This document shows positions 43,886-51,738 of a DNA stretch of 64,000 nt, one piece after another. The notes under the pieces were generated by a model. The model saw only the letters and a list, made by a program, of their open reading frames with translations. It did not search any database and had not been told where the DNA came from. Every line of letters begins with the position of its first letter. Positions within the stretch are counted from its first letter, which is position 1. Source of the stretch: Prescottella equi (lineage in GTDB: Bacteria; Actinomycetota; Actinomycetes; Mycobacteriales; Mycobacteriaceae); NCBI RefSeq assembly GCF_020171745.1, contig NZ_JAIVAH010000005.1:173595-237594 (forward strand), in the 5' to 3' direction. Both the position numbers and the translations under genes were made by a program.

Positions 43886-44737
43886 CTATCCCGAGAGGTT
43901 GAAGTTGCCGGACTGGCCGTAGATCGCCAGCGAGATCAGCAGGGTCACGGTCACGACGGCGATGAGCGATGCACGAACGGCGTTGCCGACCGCGACACCG
44001 ACGCCGACGGGACCGCCGCTGGCGTTGAAGCCGTAGTAGGTGTGGATGAGCATCACGGCCACACCCATCACTATCGCCTGCACGAACGACCAGAGAATGT
44101 CCGTCGGTATCAGGAACGTCGAGAAGTAGTGGTCGTAGACGCCACCCGACTGTCCGTTGAGCACGACAGTGGCGAAGCGACTCGCCACGAACGACGCGAT
44201 GACTGCCAGGGAATACAGCGGGACGATCGCGATGATGCCGGCCATGACGCGTGTCGAGACCAGGTAGGGAATCGACGGGATAGCCATCGATTCGAGTGCG
44301 TCGATCTCCTCGGAGACCCGCATGGCACCGAGCTGCGCGGTGGAGCCTGCGCCGATGGTGGCGGCCAGGCCGATGCCCGCGATGACCGGTGCGGCGATGC
44401 GCACGTTGATGAAGGCCGCGAAAAAGCCCGTGAGCGCCTCGACACCGATGTTGCCGAGCGAGGCGAAGCCCTGGACCGCGATGGTGCCGCCCGTGAACAG
44501 CGTCAGGAATCCGACGATGACCACGGTGCCGCCGATGACGGCGAGTGCGCCTGTGCCCATGCTGATCTCGGCGATGAGGCGCAGAACCTCGCGGCGGTAG
44601 TGCAGGAGGGCGCGCGGGGACCACGCGAGCGCGCGCCAGAAGAACAGCGCCTGCTCGCCGACCCGGTCCACCGAGCGCGATGCGCGTGAGAGACGCCGCC
44701 GAGTGCGGACGAAGCGTCCCGATGCCACGAGAGCCAT
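43886..44737 (-). CDS. yrbE4B: YrbE4B, MlaE-type permease
   Basis: The 283-residue permease has five or six membrane segments and the MlaE/YrbE core (GIGLAATIGAGSTAQLGAMRVSEEIDALESMAIPSIPYLV), with the EExxAL coupling-helix region that contacts the ATPase. Together with YrbE4A it forms the membrane core of the Mce4 importer. The ATPase (MceG) is not in this window, as is usual for mce loci. Confidence 0.95.
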   Translation of the reverse strand: MALVASGRFVRTRRRLSRASRSVDRVGEQALFFWRALAWSPRALLHYRREVLRLIAEISMGTGALAVIGGTVVIVGFLTLFTGGTIAVQGFASLGNIGVEALTGFFAAFINVRIAAPVIAGIGLAATIGAGSTAQLGAMRVSEEIDALESMAIPSIPYLVSTRVMAGIIAIVPLYSLAVIASFVASRFATVVLNGQSGGVYDHYFSTFLIPTDILWSFVQAIVMGVAVMLIHTYYGFNASGGPVGVGVAVGNAVRASLIAVVTVTLLISLAIYGQSGNFNLSG

Positions 44738-44757
44738 CTAATTCACCACCCTGTCAC

Positions 44758-45522
44758 TCACCCGGACGTCAACTTGATGCCGATGGCGGTGATGAGCACA
44801 TTGACCACGAACAGCGCCATGAACGAGAACACGACGGTCTGGTTGACCGCGTCGCCGACACTCTTGGCACCACCGCGGACGTTCATACCTAGGTACGCGG
44901 CCATCAGACCGGCGATCATGCCGAACAGACCGGCCTTGAGCATCGAGATCATCAGTTCACCGAAACCGGTGAGGAGCGTGATGCCGTTGACGAACGCTCC
45001 CGGGTTGACGTCCTGGACGTACACCGAGAAGAGGAAACCTCCGAGGATGCCGATGGTGCAGACGAGGCCGTTGAGCAGCAGCGCCACGACGGTGGACGCG
45101 AGCACGCGCGGCACGACGAGGCGGTGAATCGGATTGATGCCCAGCACCCGCATCGCATCGATCTCCTCGCGGATGGTGCGGGCCGCGAGATCCGCACAGA
45201 TCGCGGTCGCGCCGGCACCGGCCACGATGAGCACCGTGACGATGGGACCGACCTGCGTGACGGCACCCAGAGCCGCACCCGCGCCACTGAGGTCGGCCGC
45301 GCCGATCTCGCGCAGGAGAATGTTGATCGTGAAGCTCACCAGCACGGTGAACGGGATCGCGACGAGCACCGTCGGAACCATCGAGACCCGCGCAACGAAC
45401 CAGGCCTGATCGACGAACTCGCGCCGCTGGAACGGGCGCGAGAAGACCGCCCGCAGCGTGTCCGCCGACATCGCAAAGAATCCGCCTGCGGCCCGCAGGG
45501 GTACCTCGAGGAGGTCGACCAC
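44758..45522 (-). CDS. yrbE4A: YrbE4A, MlaE-type permease
   Basis: The 254-residue permease opens the mce4 operon. It has the family core VAGAGATAICADLAARTIREEIDAMRVLGINPIHRLVVPRVLA and several hydrophobic segments. GTG 45522 was chosen because GAGGAGGG lies 4 nt upstream and the length equals other YrbE4A proteins; an in-frame ATG at 45549 lacks a ribosome binding site. A KstR-type box lies about 120 bp upstream. Confidence 0.94.
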   Translation of the reverse strand: MVDLLEVPLRAAGGFFAMSADTLRAVFSRPFQRREFVDQAWFVARVSMVPTVLVAIPFTVLVSFTINILLREIGAADLSGAGAALGAVTQVGPIVTVLIVAGAGATAICADLAARTIREEIDAMRVLGINPIHRLVVPRVLASTVVALLLNGLVCTIGILGGFLFSVYVQDVNPGAFVNGITLLTGFGELMISMLKAGLFGMIAGLMAAYLGMNVRGGAKSVGDAVNQTVVFSFMALFVVNVLITAIGIKLTSG

Positions 45523-45642
45523 GTTTCCCTCCTCACCAATCCTTGTCATGGACGTTCGATGCGCGGCCGCGCACTCGCGGCACAACGCGCCCCCCAGGGC
45601 GTCCGAACAGGACAAACGCTCTGTGACCCAGGTCATATTAAC

Positions 45643-45656
45643 TAGAACGTGTTCAC
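45643..45656. promoter_or_regulatory. KstR-type operator proximal to yrbE4A
   Basis: TAGAACGTGTTCAC matches 7 of 8 fixed positions of TnnAACnnGTTnnA, the site of the TetR-type cholesterol repressor KstR. It lies about 120 bp upstream of the yrbE4A start. Confidence 0.75.
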
Positions 45657-45945
45657 CTGTCAAAGATTTCGGTGGACGCGTTCCGAATCCGGCCGCAAGC
45701 AACGACCGGGCCAGACGAAGTAAGGGTCGCGCGCTACCGAACGAGCCAGAGGTCGCGTCGACGCGAACACTCATCGAGGTGGGCGATCACCCGCATTCAG
45801 CTGCACAGACGTGCAAAATTTTCCGACGGGCGTACCGCGCGGACCGTTGCGCTCGCAACCCGCACCCGGCGCGAGGACTGCGCACCGCCGACCGAGACCC
45901 CGCAACGCCGGTTACCGTTCCGAGACCTCGCCGCAATCACCGAAT

Positions 45946-45959
45946 TGGAACACGTTCTA
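45946..45959. promoter_or_regulatory. Perfect KstR-type operator far upstream of yrbE4A
   Basis: TGGAACACGTTCTA matches all 8 fixed positions of TnnAACnnGTTnnA. It lies 424 bp upstream of yrbE4A and behind the hsd4A terminator, so its target is either a distal mce4 promoter or an unrecognised transcript. Confidence 0.7.
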
Positions 45960-46077
45960 GACACCAGTACAGCGTTTCGCGGAAGCCCCTCCCCCGAGCG
46001 ACCACTCACCGGCGACGACGCGTGGACGCGGCGGCGTCCGACCCATCTTGTCGCCTTTCCTACCTCGTGTATCGAAA

Positions 46078-46114
46078 ATCCCGTAATCCCCCGTTACGTG
46101 GGGAATTACGGGAT
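46078..46114 (-). terminator. Terminator of the fdxD-hsd4A unit
   Basis: ATCCCGTAAT and ATTACGGGAT form a perfect 10-bp stem, extended by further C-G pairs inside the loop. On the minus strand it is followed by TTTTCGAT, and it lies 25 bp past the hsd4A stop. Confidence 0.8.
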
Positions 46115-46138
46115 CGTCGGGTTCACAGCGGGGCGCGA

Positions 46139-47050
46139 TCAGCCCAGCGACTTGAGTGCCTCCGAGGCCGAGAACATGCGCTCCGGATCGCGGCCGTCGA
46201 AGTACGCGCCCATCTCGTCGGCGAGACCAGCGGGCGTCCACTGCGCGTCCGCATCGAAGCGCTGCTCGACGACCGGCGCCGCCATGAGCGCGACCATCGG
46301 GCCGTAGACGACGAAGACCTGTCCGTTGACCGCGTCGGCGGCCGGGGACGCCAGGTACGACACCAGCGCCGCGACATGCTCGGGCGACAGCGGATCGATC
46401 TGCCCCTCGGGGGCGTCACCGAAGACGGACTCCGTCATCGACGTCCGCGCGCGCGGGCAGATGGCGTTGGCCCGCACGCCGTAGCGCGACAGACCCCGCG
46501 CGGCCGACAGCGTCAGCGCGGTGATGCCGGCCTTCGCGGCGCCGTAGTTCGGCTGCCCGGCCGGGCCGAGCAGTCCCGCCTCAGACGACGTGTTGATCAA
46601 CCGGCCGTAGACGGGGGCACCGTCGGCCTTCGACTTGTCGCGCCAGAACGTGGCCGCGTTGCGGGAGAGGAGGAAGTGCCCACGCAGGTGCACTTTGAGG
46701 ACGAGGTCCCACTCCTCGTCGGACATGCTGAAGAGCATGCGGTCGCGGACGATGCCCGCGTTGTTGACGACGATGTCGACGCCGCCGAGGCCCTGTGCCG
46801 CCGCCATGAGGGCGTCCGCCGTGGACCGTTCGCCGACGTCACCCGCCACGAACTCGACCTTGCCGCCGAGGGTGCGGATCTCGTCGAGCGTGGACTCGAC
46901 GGTGTCGTTCACCGAAAGATCGTTGACGACAACGGCAGCACCCGACTGGGCCAGGCCGATCGCCTCGGCCCGTCCGAGTCCGGATCCCGACCCGGTCACG
47001 ATCGCGACCTTGCCCTCCAAGCTGACCTCGCGATTGCTTCCTGCACTCAT
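46139..47050 (-). CDS. hsd4A: Hsd4A-like 3-hydroxyacyl-CoA / 17-beta-hydroxysteroid dehydrogenase
   Basis: The 303-residue SDR has TGSGSGLG at 19-26, NNAG near 98, and the Ser-Tyr-Lys set in NTSSEAGLLGPAGQPNYGAAKAG. Its insert (TFWRDKSKADGAPVYGRLIN) is typical of the dehydrogenase domain of type 4 17-beta-HSD, without the hydratase domain. It corresponds to Rv3502c, which oxidises 3-hydroxyacyl-CoA intermediates of the cholesterol side chain with NAD+. The start has GGGAG about 8 nt upstream, and a 34-bp operator palindrome lies 75 bp upstream. Confidence 0.88.
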   Translation of the reverse strand: MSAGSNREVSLEGKVAIVTGSGSGLGRAEAIGLAQSGAAVVVNDLSVNDTVESTLDEIRTLGGKVEFVAGDVGERSTADALMAAAQGLGGVDIVVNNAGIVRDRMLFSMSDEEWDLVLKVHLRGHFLLSRNAATFWRDKSKADGAPVYGRLINTSSEAGLLGPAGQPNYGAAKAGITALTLSAARGLSRYGVRANAICPRARTSMTESVFGDAPEGQIDPLSPEHVAALVSYLASPAADAVNGQVFVVYGPMVALMAAPVVEQRFDADAQWTPAGLADEMGAYFDGRDPERMFSASEALKSLG

Positions 47051-47124
47051 CTACGCACTCCCGTAACCGTGACGTCGACCGGCCTCGTGCCGATCGGACC
47101 TCATCGCCGCGGCTGCCGACGACA

Positions 47125-47158
47125 GCGGCCAATGTAGAACGTGTTCTACATTGGCCGC
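47125..47158. promoter_or_regulatory. 34-bp palindrome containing a perfect KstR-type operator
   Basis: Positions 47125-47140 and 47143-47158 are exact reverse complements (16 bp each) around a GT centre. The core TAGAACGTGTTCTA matches every fixed position of TnnAACnnGTTnnA. It lies between fdxD and hsd4A, on the promoter side of hsd4A. The GC-rich outer arms go well beyond the operator, so it may also fold as an RNA hairpin after fdxD. Confidence 0.88.
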
Positions 47159-47168
47159 AAGGTTGACT

Positions 47169-47357
47169 CTAGTGCTCGGTGAGCGCTGCGCGCGGGCACT
47201 GCGCAATCGCCGAACGCACATCCGCTTCCCGGTCGGCCGGAGGAACGGCGGCCGAGATGATCAGCTCCTCGTCGTCGTCCAGATCGAAGATGTCGGGAGC
47301 GATTCCGACGCAGACACCGTTGGCCTCGCAGCGGTCCCTGTCGACCCTTACCTCCAT
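47169..47357 (-). CDS. fdxD: [3Fe-4S]-type ferredoxin
   Basis: The 62-residue ferredoxin has Cys10, Cys16 and Cys54 (CEANGVC and AQCPRAAL), the three-cysteine pattern of single-cluster 3Fe-4S ferredoxins of actinobacteria. These carry electrons to cytochrome P450 enzymes and other oxygenases. It corresponds to Rv3503c, between hsd4A and fadE26. ATG 47357 has GAGGAA about 6 nt upstream. No P450 lies in the window, so its partner is elsewhere. Confidence 0.9.
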   Translation of the reverse strand: MEVRVDRDRCEANGVCVGIAPDIFDLDDDEELIISAAVPPADREADVRSAIAQCPRAALTEH

Positions 47358-47444
47358 GACGGTTCCTCATTTCACGTTCGTTCGAAAGACTGGACCGAAG
47401 CCCGACGCGTCGGGCTGTGACGCAACGAGACTTCGCCATAAGAC

Positions 47445-47458
47445 TAGAACCCGTTTCA
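47445..47458. promoter_or_regulatory. KstR-type operator between fdxD and fadE26
   Basis: TAGAACCCGTTTCA matches all 8 fixed positions of TnnAACnnGTTnnA. It lies 88 bp upstream of fdxD and 181 bp upstream of fadE26, placing both divergent units under one operator. Confidence 0.78.
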
Positions 47459-47638
47459 CTGCTGTGCAATGATTCGGACAACCCTCCTGTAGGCGCCGAC
47501 CACACGGTCCGCACCGGTCACGGAAAGGCCGCTGTCACAGCCTCGTACACGATCAGCAGTGCCCGCGATCATTCCAGAAATCCGTGTCGTATCGGTCGAA
47601 ATCGACGCCGACGATTGTCCTGGAATGGAGAAACGCAC

Positions 47639-48820
47639 GTGGATATCACCTACACCCCGCAGCAGCAGCAGCTGCGGGAGGAATTGCGAAGCTACTTCGC
47701 CGAATTGATGACCCCCGAACGCCGCGAGGCGCTCGCCGCGACCACCGGCGAGTACGGCGAGGGCAACGTCTACCGCGAGGTCGTCCAGCAGATGGGCCAG
47801 GACGGCTGGCTCACCCTGGGCTGGCCCAAGGAGTACGGCGGACAGGAACGCTCCCCGATGGAGCAGCTCATCTTCACCGACGAGGCCGCGATCGCGGGTG
47901 CACCGGTGCCGTTCCTGACGATCAACTCGGTCGCGCCGACCATCATGCATTTCGGTACCCCCGAGCAGAAGGCGTTCTTCCTGCCCAAGATCTCGGCCGG
48001 CGAACTGCACTTCTCGATCGGCTACTCCGAGCCGGGAGCCGGCACCGACCTCGCGTCGCTGCGCACCTCCGCGGTCAAGGACGGTGACGACTACGTCATC
48101 AACGGCCAGAAGATGTGGACCAGCCTCATCCAGTACGCCGACTACGTGTGGCTGGCGTGCCGCACCGATCCCAACGCCAAGAAGCACCGCGGCATCAGCA
48201 TGCTCATCGTGCCGACCACCGCCGAGGGCTTCTCGTCCACCCCGGTCCACACGATGGCCGGCCCGGACACCAGCGCCACCTACTACCAGGACGTGCGGGT
48301 CCCGCAGAGCTCGCTGGTGGGCGAGGAGAACGGCGGCTGGCGTCTCGTGACGAACCAGCTCAACCACGAGCGCGTCGCGCTCACCTCCGCGGGACCGATC
48401 ATGACCGCACTCCAGGAAGTGCGCGAGTGGGCGCAGAACACCAAGCTGGCCGACGGCCGCCGGGTGATCGACCAGGAGTGGGTGCAGATGAATCTGGCCC
48501 GCGTGCACGCCAAGACCGAGTACCTGAAGCTCATGAACTGGGAGATCGCCTCCGCCGAGGACCACGCCCCCGGCCCCGAGGCCGCGTCCGCCAACAAGGT
48601 GTTCGGCACCGAGTTCGCGACCGAGGCGTATCGCCTGCTCATGGAGATCATGGGTCCGTCGGCCACCATCCGGCAGAACTCCCCCGGCGTCCAGCTCCGC
48701 GGCCGCCTCGAGCGCATGCACCGCTCGGCACTCATCCTCACCTTCGGCGGCGGCACCAACGAAGTCCAGCGCGACATCATCGCGATGACCGCCCTCGGCC
48801 AGCCGGCTTCGAAGCGATAA
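47639..48820 (+). CDS. fadE26: FadE26 (ChsE4) steroid acyl-CoA dehydrogenase subunit
   Basis: The 393-residue acyl-CoA dehydrogenase subunit has the family motifs GYSEPGAGTDLASL, MWTSLIQYADY and FGGGTNEVQRDIIA. FadE26 and FadE27 form an alpha2-beta2 flavoenzyme that starts beta-oxidation of the C8 side chain of 3-oxo-cholest-4-en-26-oyl-CoA. The GTG at 47639 is used because the ATG at 47625 is in another frame; GGAG lies about 9 nt upstream. fadE27 follows after 15 bp. Confidence 0.92.
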   Translation: MDITYTPQQQQLREELRSYFAELMTPERREALAATTGEYGEGNVYREVVQQMGQDGWLTLGWPKEYGGQERSPMEQLIFTDEAAIAGAPVPFLTINSVAPTIMHFGTPEQKAFFLPKISAGELHFSIGYSEPGAGTDLASLRTSAVKDGDDYVINGQKMWTSLIQYADYVWLACRTDPNAKKHRGISMLIVPTTAEGFSSTPVHTMAGPDTSATYYQDVRVPQSSLVGEENGGWRLVTNQLNHERVALTSAGPIMTALQEVREWAQNTKLADGRRVIDQEWVQMNLARVHAKTEYLKLMNWEIASAEDHAPGPEAASANKVFGTEFATEAYRLLMEIMGPSATIRQNSPGVQLRGRLERMHRSALILTFGGGTNEVQRDIIAMTALGQPASKR

Positions 48821-48835
48821 GGAAGGACGACCAAC

Positions 48836-49957
48836 ATGGACTTCACCCTCACCGAGGCCCAGCAGGACCTGGCCGGCCTGACGAGCGGCATCGTCGCCGA
48901 CATCGTCACCAACGAGCACCTGCGTGAACTCGACTCCGCCGAGGACCGCTTCGACCGCAAGCTCTGGGACACCCTCGCATCCTCCGGCGTGCTCAGCGCC
49001 GCCCTGCCCGAGTCCGTCGGCGGTGACGGCTTCGGCATCCTCGAGCAGAGCAGCATCCTGATCGAGCTGGGCCGCGGCGTCGCCCCCGTCCCGTACCTGT
49101 CGTCGATCGTCATGGCCGCCGGTGCGATCGCCGAGTTCGGCTCGGACGCACAGCGTTCCGATTGGGCAGCACCGGCCGGCGCAGGCGCGAAGATCCTCGC
49201 CGTGGCTCTGGCCGAGGAACTCAACGACAACCCCGCGGCACCGGTCACCCGTGCCGACAAGACGGCGGACGGTTGGACGCTGCGCGGCACCAAGATCGTC
49301 GTCGACGGCGCACCGATCGCGGACCTGTTCCTCGTCCCGGCCGCCACCGACCAGGGCACCGTCGTGTTCCTCGTCGAGGCCGCCGACGCCGGTGTCACGG
49401 TGACCCGCCAGCAGACGACGGACTTCGGCTGCACCGGCATCGTCGAACTGAGCGACGTCCACGTCGCCGACGACCGCGTCCTCGGATCGGTCGAGCGCGG
49501 TACGGAGATCGTCGAGTGGATCGTCGACCGCGGTTCCGTGGGCTCGAGCGCCTTCCAGTTCGGCGTGCTCGACCAGGCGCTGAAGATGACCGCCGAGTAC
49601 GCCCGCGAGCGCGTCCAGTTCGACCGTCCGATCGGTAGCTTCCAGGCCGTCGCGCAGCGTCTCGCCGACGGGTACATCGACGTCAAGGGTGTGCGACTGA
49701 CGCTGTGGCAGGCGGCCTTCCGCCTCGCCGAGGGCCTGCCCATCGAGGGCGAGATCGAGACCGCGAAGTTCTGGGCCGCGGATGCGGGCCACCGCGTCGC
49801 GCACACGGTCGTGCACGTGCACGGCGGCGTCGGACTCGACGAGGACCACCCGGTGCACCGGTACTTCCTCGCCGCCAAGCGCCAGGAGTTCCTGCTCGGT
49901 TCGGCAAGCGACCAGCTGCGCCGGCTGGGTGCCGAACTCGCCGCGACGCCCGCGTAA
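48836..49957 (+). CDS. fadE27: FadE27 (ChsE5) steroid acyl-CoA dehydrogenase subunit
   Basis: The 373-residue partner of FadE26 is shorter and more divergent. It keeps LRGTKIVVDGAPIADLFLVPA, YARERVQFDRPIGSFQAVAQRLAD and the C-terminal VHVHGGVGLDEDHPVHRYF segment. Heteromeric acyl-CoA dehydrogenases of this kind split FAD and substrate sites between two gene products. AAGGA lies ahead of the ATG. It forms an operon with fadE26 and probably fadD17 (75 bp on). Confidence 0.92.
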   Translation: MDFTLTEAQQDLAGLTSGIVADIVTNEHLRELDSAEDRFDRKLWDTLASSGVLSAALPESVGGDGFGILEQSSILIELGRGVAPVPYLSSIVMAAGAIAEFGSDAQRSDWAAPAGAGAKILAVALAEELNDNPAAPVTRADKTADGWTLRGTKIVVDGAPIADLFLVPAATDQGTVVFLVEAADAGVTVTRQQTTDFGCTGIVELSDVHVADDRVLGSVERGTEIVEWIVDRGSVGSSAFQFGVLDQALKMTAEYARERVQFDRPIGSFQAVAQRLADGYIDVKGVRLTLWQAAFRLAEGLPIEGEIETAKFWAADAGHRVAHTVVHVHGGVGLDEDHPVHRYFLAAKRQEFLLGSASDQLRRLGAELAATPA

Positions 49958-50032
49958 CCGACACGCGCGCAGCCAGTCCCATACAGTGAAACGAGATACC
50001 ATGACGGGCGTCACACAGGTCATGATGTGGGC

Positions 50033-51664
50033 ATGACAGTGACCCCCACCGTCGCGGATCTGCTCGCGCAGCTTCGCGACGTCGACACGCACGGAATCCG
50101 ATTCGAGGATGCGTACATTCCGTGGACGGACCACGTCCACGGAATGTACGACCGTGCGGCACTTCTCGACTCGCTGCTCGACGCCGATCGTCCGCGCCAC
50201 TTCGGCGTGCTGTTCGACAACACCCCGGAGTTCTCGTCCCTCCTCGGCGCGGCAGCCTTCTCCGGCACCGTCCTCGCTGGCCTCAACACGACCCGCCGCG
50301 GTGACGCCCTCGCGCGGGACATCACGCTCTCCGACTGCCAGATCGTGTTCACCGAGAACACCCAGGCACACCTGCTCGACGGGATCGATCTCGGCGGGGT
50401 CCGCGTGATCAACGTCGACTCCCCCGAATGGTCCGAACTTCTCCAGCCGTTCGTCGGCAGCCCCGAGATCGCGCCGGCCGCGGACCTCGACGACCTACTG
50501 ATGCTGATCTTCACGTCGGGCACCAGCGGTGACCCGAAGGCGGTGCGCTGCACACATCGGAAGTTCACCGAGCCGGGCATCATGCTGGCGGAACGATTCG
50601 GACTGTCCTCCGACGACGTCGTGTACATGGCGATGCCGATGTTCCACTCCAACGCCATGATCGCGGCGTGGTCGGTGGCGCTCGGCGGCGGGAGCGCAAT
50701 CGCCCTGCGCCGCAAGTTCTCCGCGTCCGGGTTCCTGCCCGACATCCGCCGCTTCGGCGTCACCTACGCCAACTACGTCGGCAAGCCGCTGTCGTTCATC
50801 CTCGCCACCCCGGAACAGCCCGACGACGCCGACAACACGCTGCGCGTCATGTACGGGAACGAGGGTTCGGCGCCGGTCGCCCGCGAGTTCGTCCGACGCT
50901 TCGGCACCCGCGTGGTCGACGGCTTCGGCTCCACCGAGGGTGGCGTGTCCATCTCGGCGCACCCCGACGCTCCGGTCGGCGCGCTGGGCATGCTGCCGCC
51001 CACCGTCGAGATCCGCGATCCCGACACCGGAACCGTCTGCCCGCCTGCCGAGTTCGACGCCGACGGCCGCCTCGTCAACGCCGAGGAGGCGACGGGCGAG
51101 ATGGTGAACGTGACGGGGCCGGGCGCGTTCGCGGGCTACTACAAGAATCCCGAGGCGGACGCCGAGCGTCTGCGTGACGGCATGTACTGGAGCGGCGACC
51201 AGGCGTACCGGGACGCCGACGGATTCGTGTACTTCGCGGGCCGCAGTTCGGGCTGGCTGCGGGTGGACGGCGAGAACCTCGGCGCCGCACCGATCGAGCG
51301 GATCCTGCTCCGCTACCCCGGCTTCGCGCAGGTGTCGGTGTACGGCGTGCCGGACAGCGAGGTCGGCGACCGGGTGATGGCCGCGGTCATCCCGACCGGC
51401 GACGTGGACGACTTCGACCCGTCGGCGTTCGCCCGCTTCCTCGACGAGCAGTCCGACCTCGGACCGAAGCAGCGGCCGACGCTGGTGCGGGTGTGCAGCG
51501 AGTTCCCTCGGACCGCGACGTTCAAGGTCGTGACGCGCACACTCAGCGCCGAACGCTGGCACTGCGCCGAACCGGTCTGGCTACGCGATCGTGGCCAGGA
51601 CGAGTTCGTGCTGCTCACACCGGAACTCGCGCTCACGCTGGAGCGTCAGACCGCGGACGCCTGA
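50033..51664 (+). CDS. fadD17: FadD17 acyl-CoA ligase
   Basis: The 543-residue ANL-family ligase has the P-loop FTSGTSGDPKA, the YGNEGSAP and FGSTEGG motifs, WSGDQAYRD and WLRVDGENLG. It converts a carboxylic acid to its CoA thioester with ATP. Its place after fadE26-fadE27 matches Rv3504-Rv3506, which suggests a sterol side-chain acid as substrate. ATG 50033 is preferred over GTG 50027, but neither has a clear ribosome binding site. A perfect 16-bp hairpin lies inside codons 27-39. Confidence 0.88.
   Translation: MTVTPTVADLLAQLRDVDTHGIRFEDAYIPWTDHVHGMYDRAALLDSLLDADRPRHFGVLFDNTPEFSSLLGAAAFSGTVLAGLNTTRRGDALARDITLSDCQIVFTENTQAHLLDGIDLGGVRVINVDSPEWSELLQPFVGSPEIAPAADLDDLLMLIFTSGTSGDPKAVRCTHRKFTEPGIMLAERFGLSSDDVVYMAMPMFHSNAMIAAWSVALGGGSAIALRRKFSASGFLPDIRRFGVTYANYVGKPLSFILATPEQPDDADNTLRVMYGNEGSAPVAREFVRRFGTRVVDGFGSTEGGVSISAHPDAPVGALGMLPPTVEIRDPDTGTVCPPAEFDADGRLVNAEEATGEMVNVTGPGAFAGYYKNPEADAERLRDGMYWSGDQAYRDADGFVYFAGRSSGWLRVDGENLGAAPIERILLRYPGFAQVSVYGVPDSEVGDRVMAAVIPTGDVDDFDPSAFARFLDEQSDLGPKQRPTLVRVCSEFPRTATFKVVTRTLSAERWHCAEPVWLRDRGQDEFVLLTPELALTLERQTADA
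50113..50149. repeat. Perfect 16-bp hairpin inside the start of fadD17
   Basis: GTACATTCCGTGGACG and its exact reverse complement flank a 5-nt loop. It encodes AYIPWTDHVHGMYD of FadD17. It lies about 80 bp into the gene, where a strong stem could slow transcription or translation. Confidence 0.85.
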
Positions 51665-51686
51665 TCACCCCGGCCTCCTGACACAA

Positions 51687-51725
51687 CGACAGCGCCCCCG
51701 GAACATCGTTCCGGGGGCGCTGTCG
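51687..51725. terminator. Perfect 18-bp hairpin between fadD17 and the NMO-like gene
   Basis: CGACAGCGCCCCCGGAAC and its exact complement flank a 3-nt loop. It lies 22 bp after fadD17 and 13 bp from the converging stop of the nitronate-monooxygenase-like gene, so it serves both. Confidence 0.9.
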
Positions 51726-51738
51726 CGTCGGGCTCTGG

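Larger units (their letters stand above)
45523..46138. other. Long intergenic region upstream of yrbE4A
   Basis: This 616-bp stretch holds two KstR-type boxes (45643-45656 and 45946-45959), a TGACC-CA-GGTCA palindrome at 45624-45635, and the hsd4A terminator (46078-46114). Plus-strand frames through it lack a ribosome binding site and typical codon use, so I call no gene. Confidence 0.7.

Noticed and set aside
45458..47137. Plus-strand frames (559 and 211 codons) through the yrbE4A-hsd4A gap
   Set aside because: No ribosome binding site, Arg-rich translation, and they run antisense into hsd4A. The gap holds operators instead.
47570..47628. CATTCCAG/CTGGAATG arms as a 5' riboswitch of fadE26
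   Set aside because: The arms are only 8 bp and about 40 nt apart, with no recognisable riboswitch core.
47456..50371. Minus-strand open frame of 971 codons over fadE26-fadE27-fadD17
   Set aside because: It spans three real genes and their gaps on the other strand, with no family motif.
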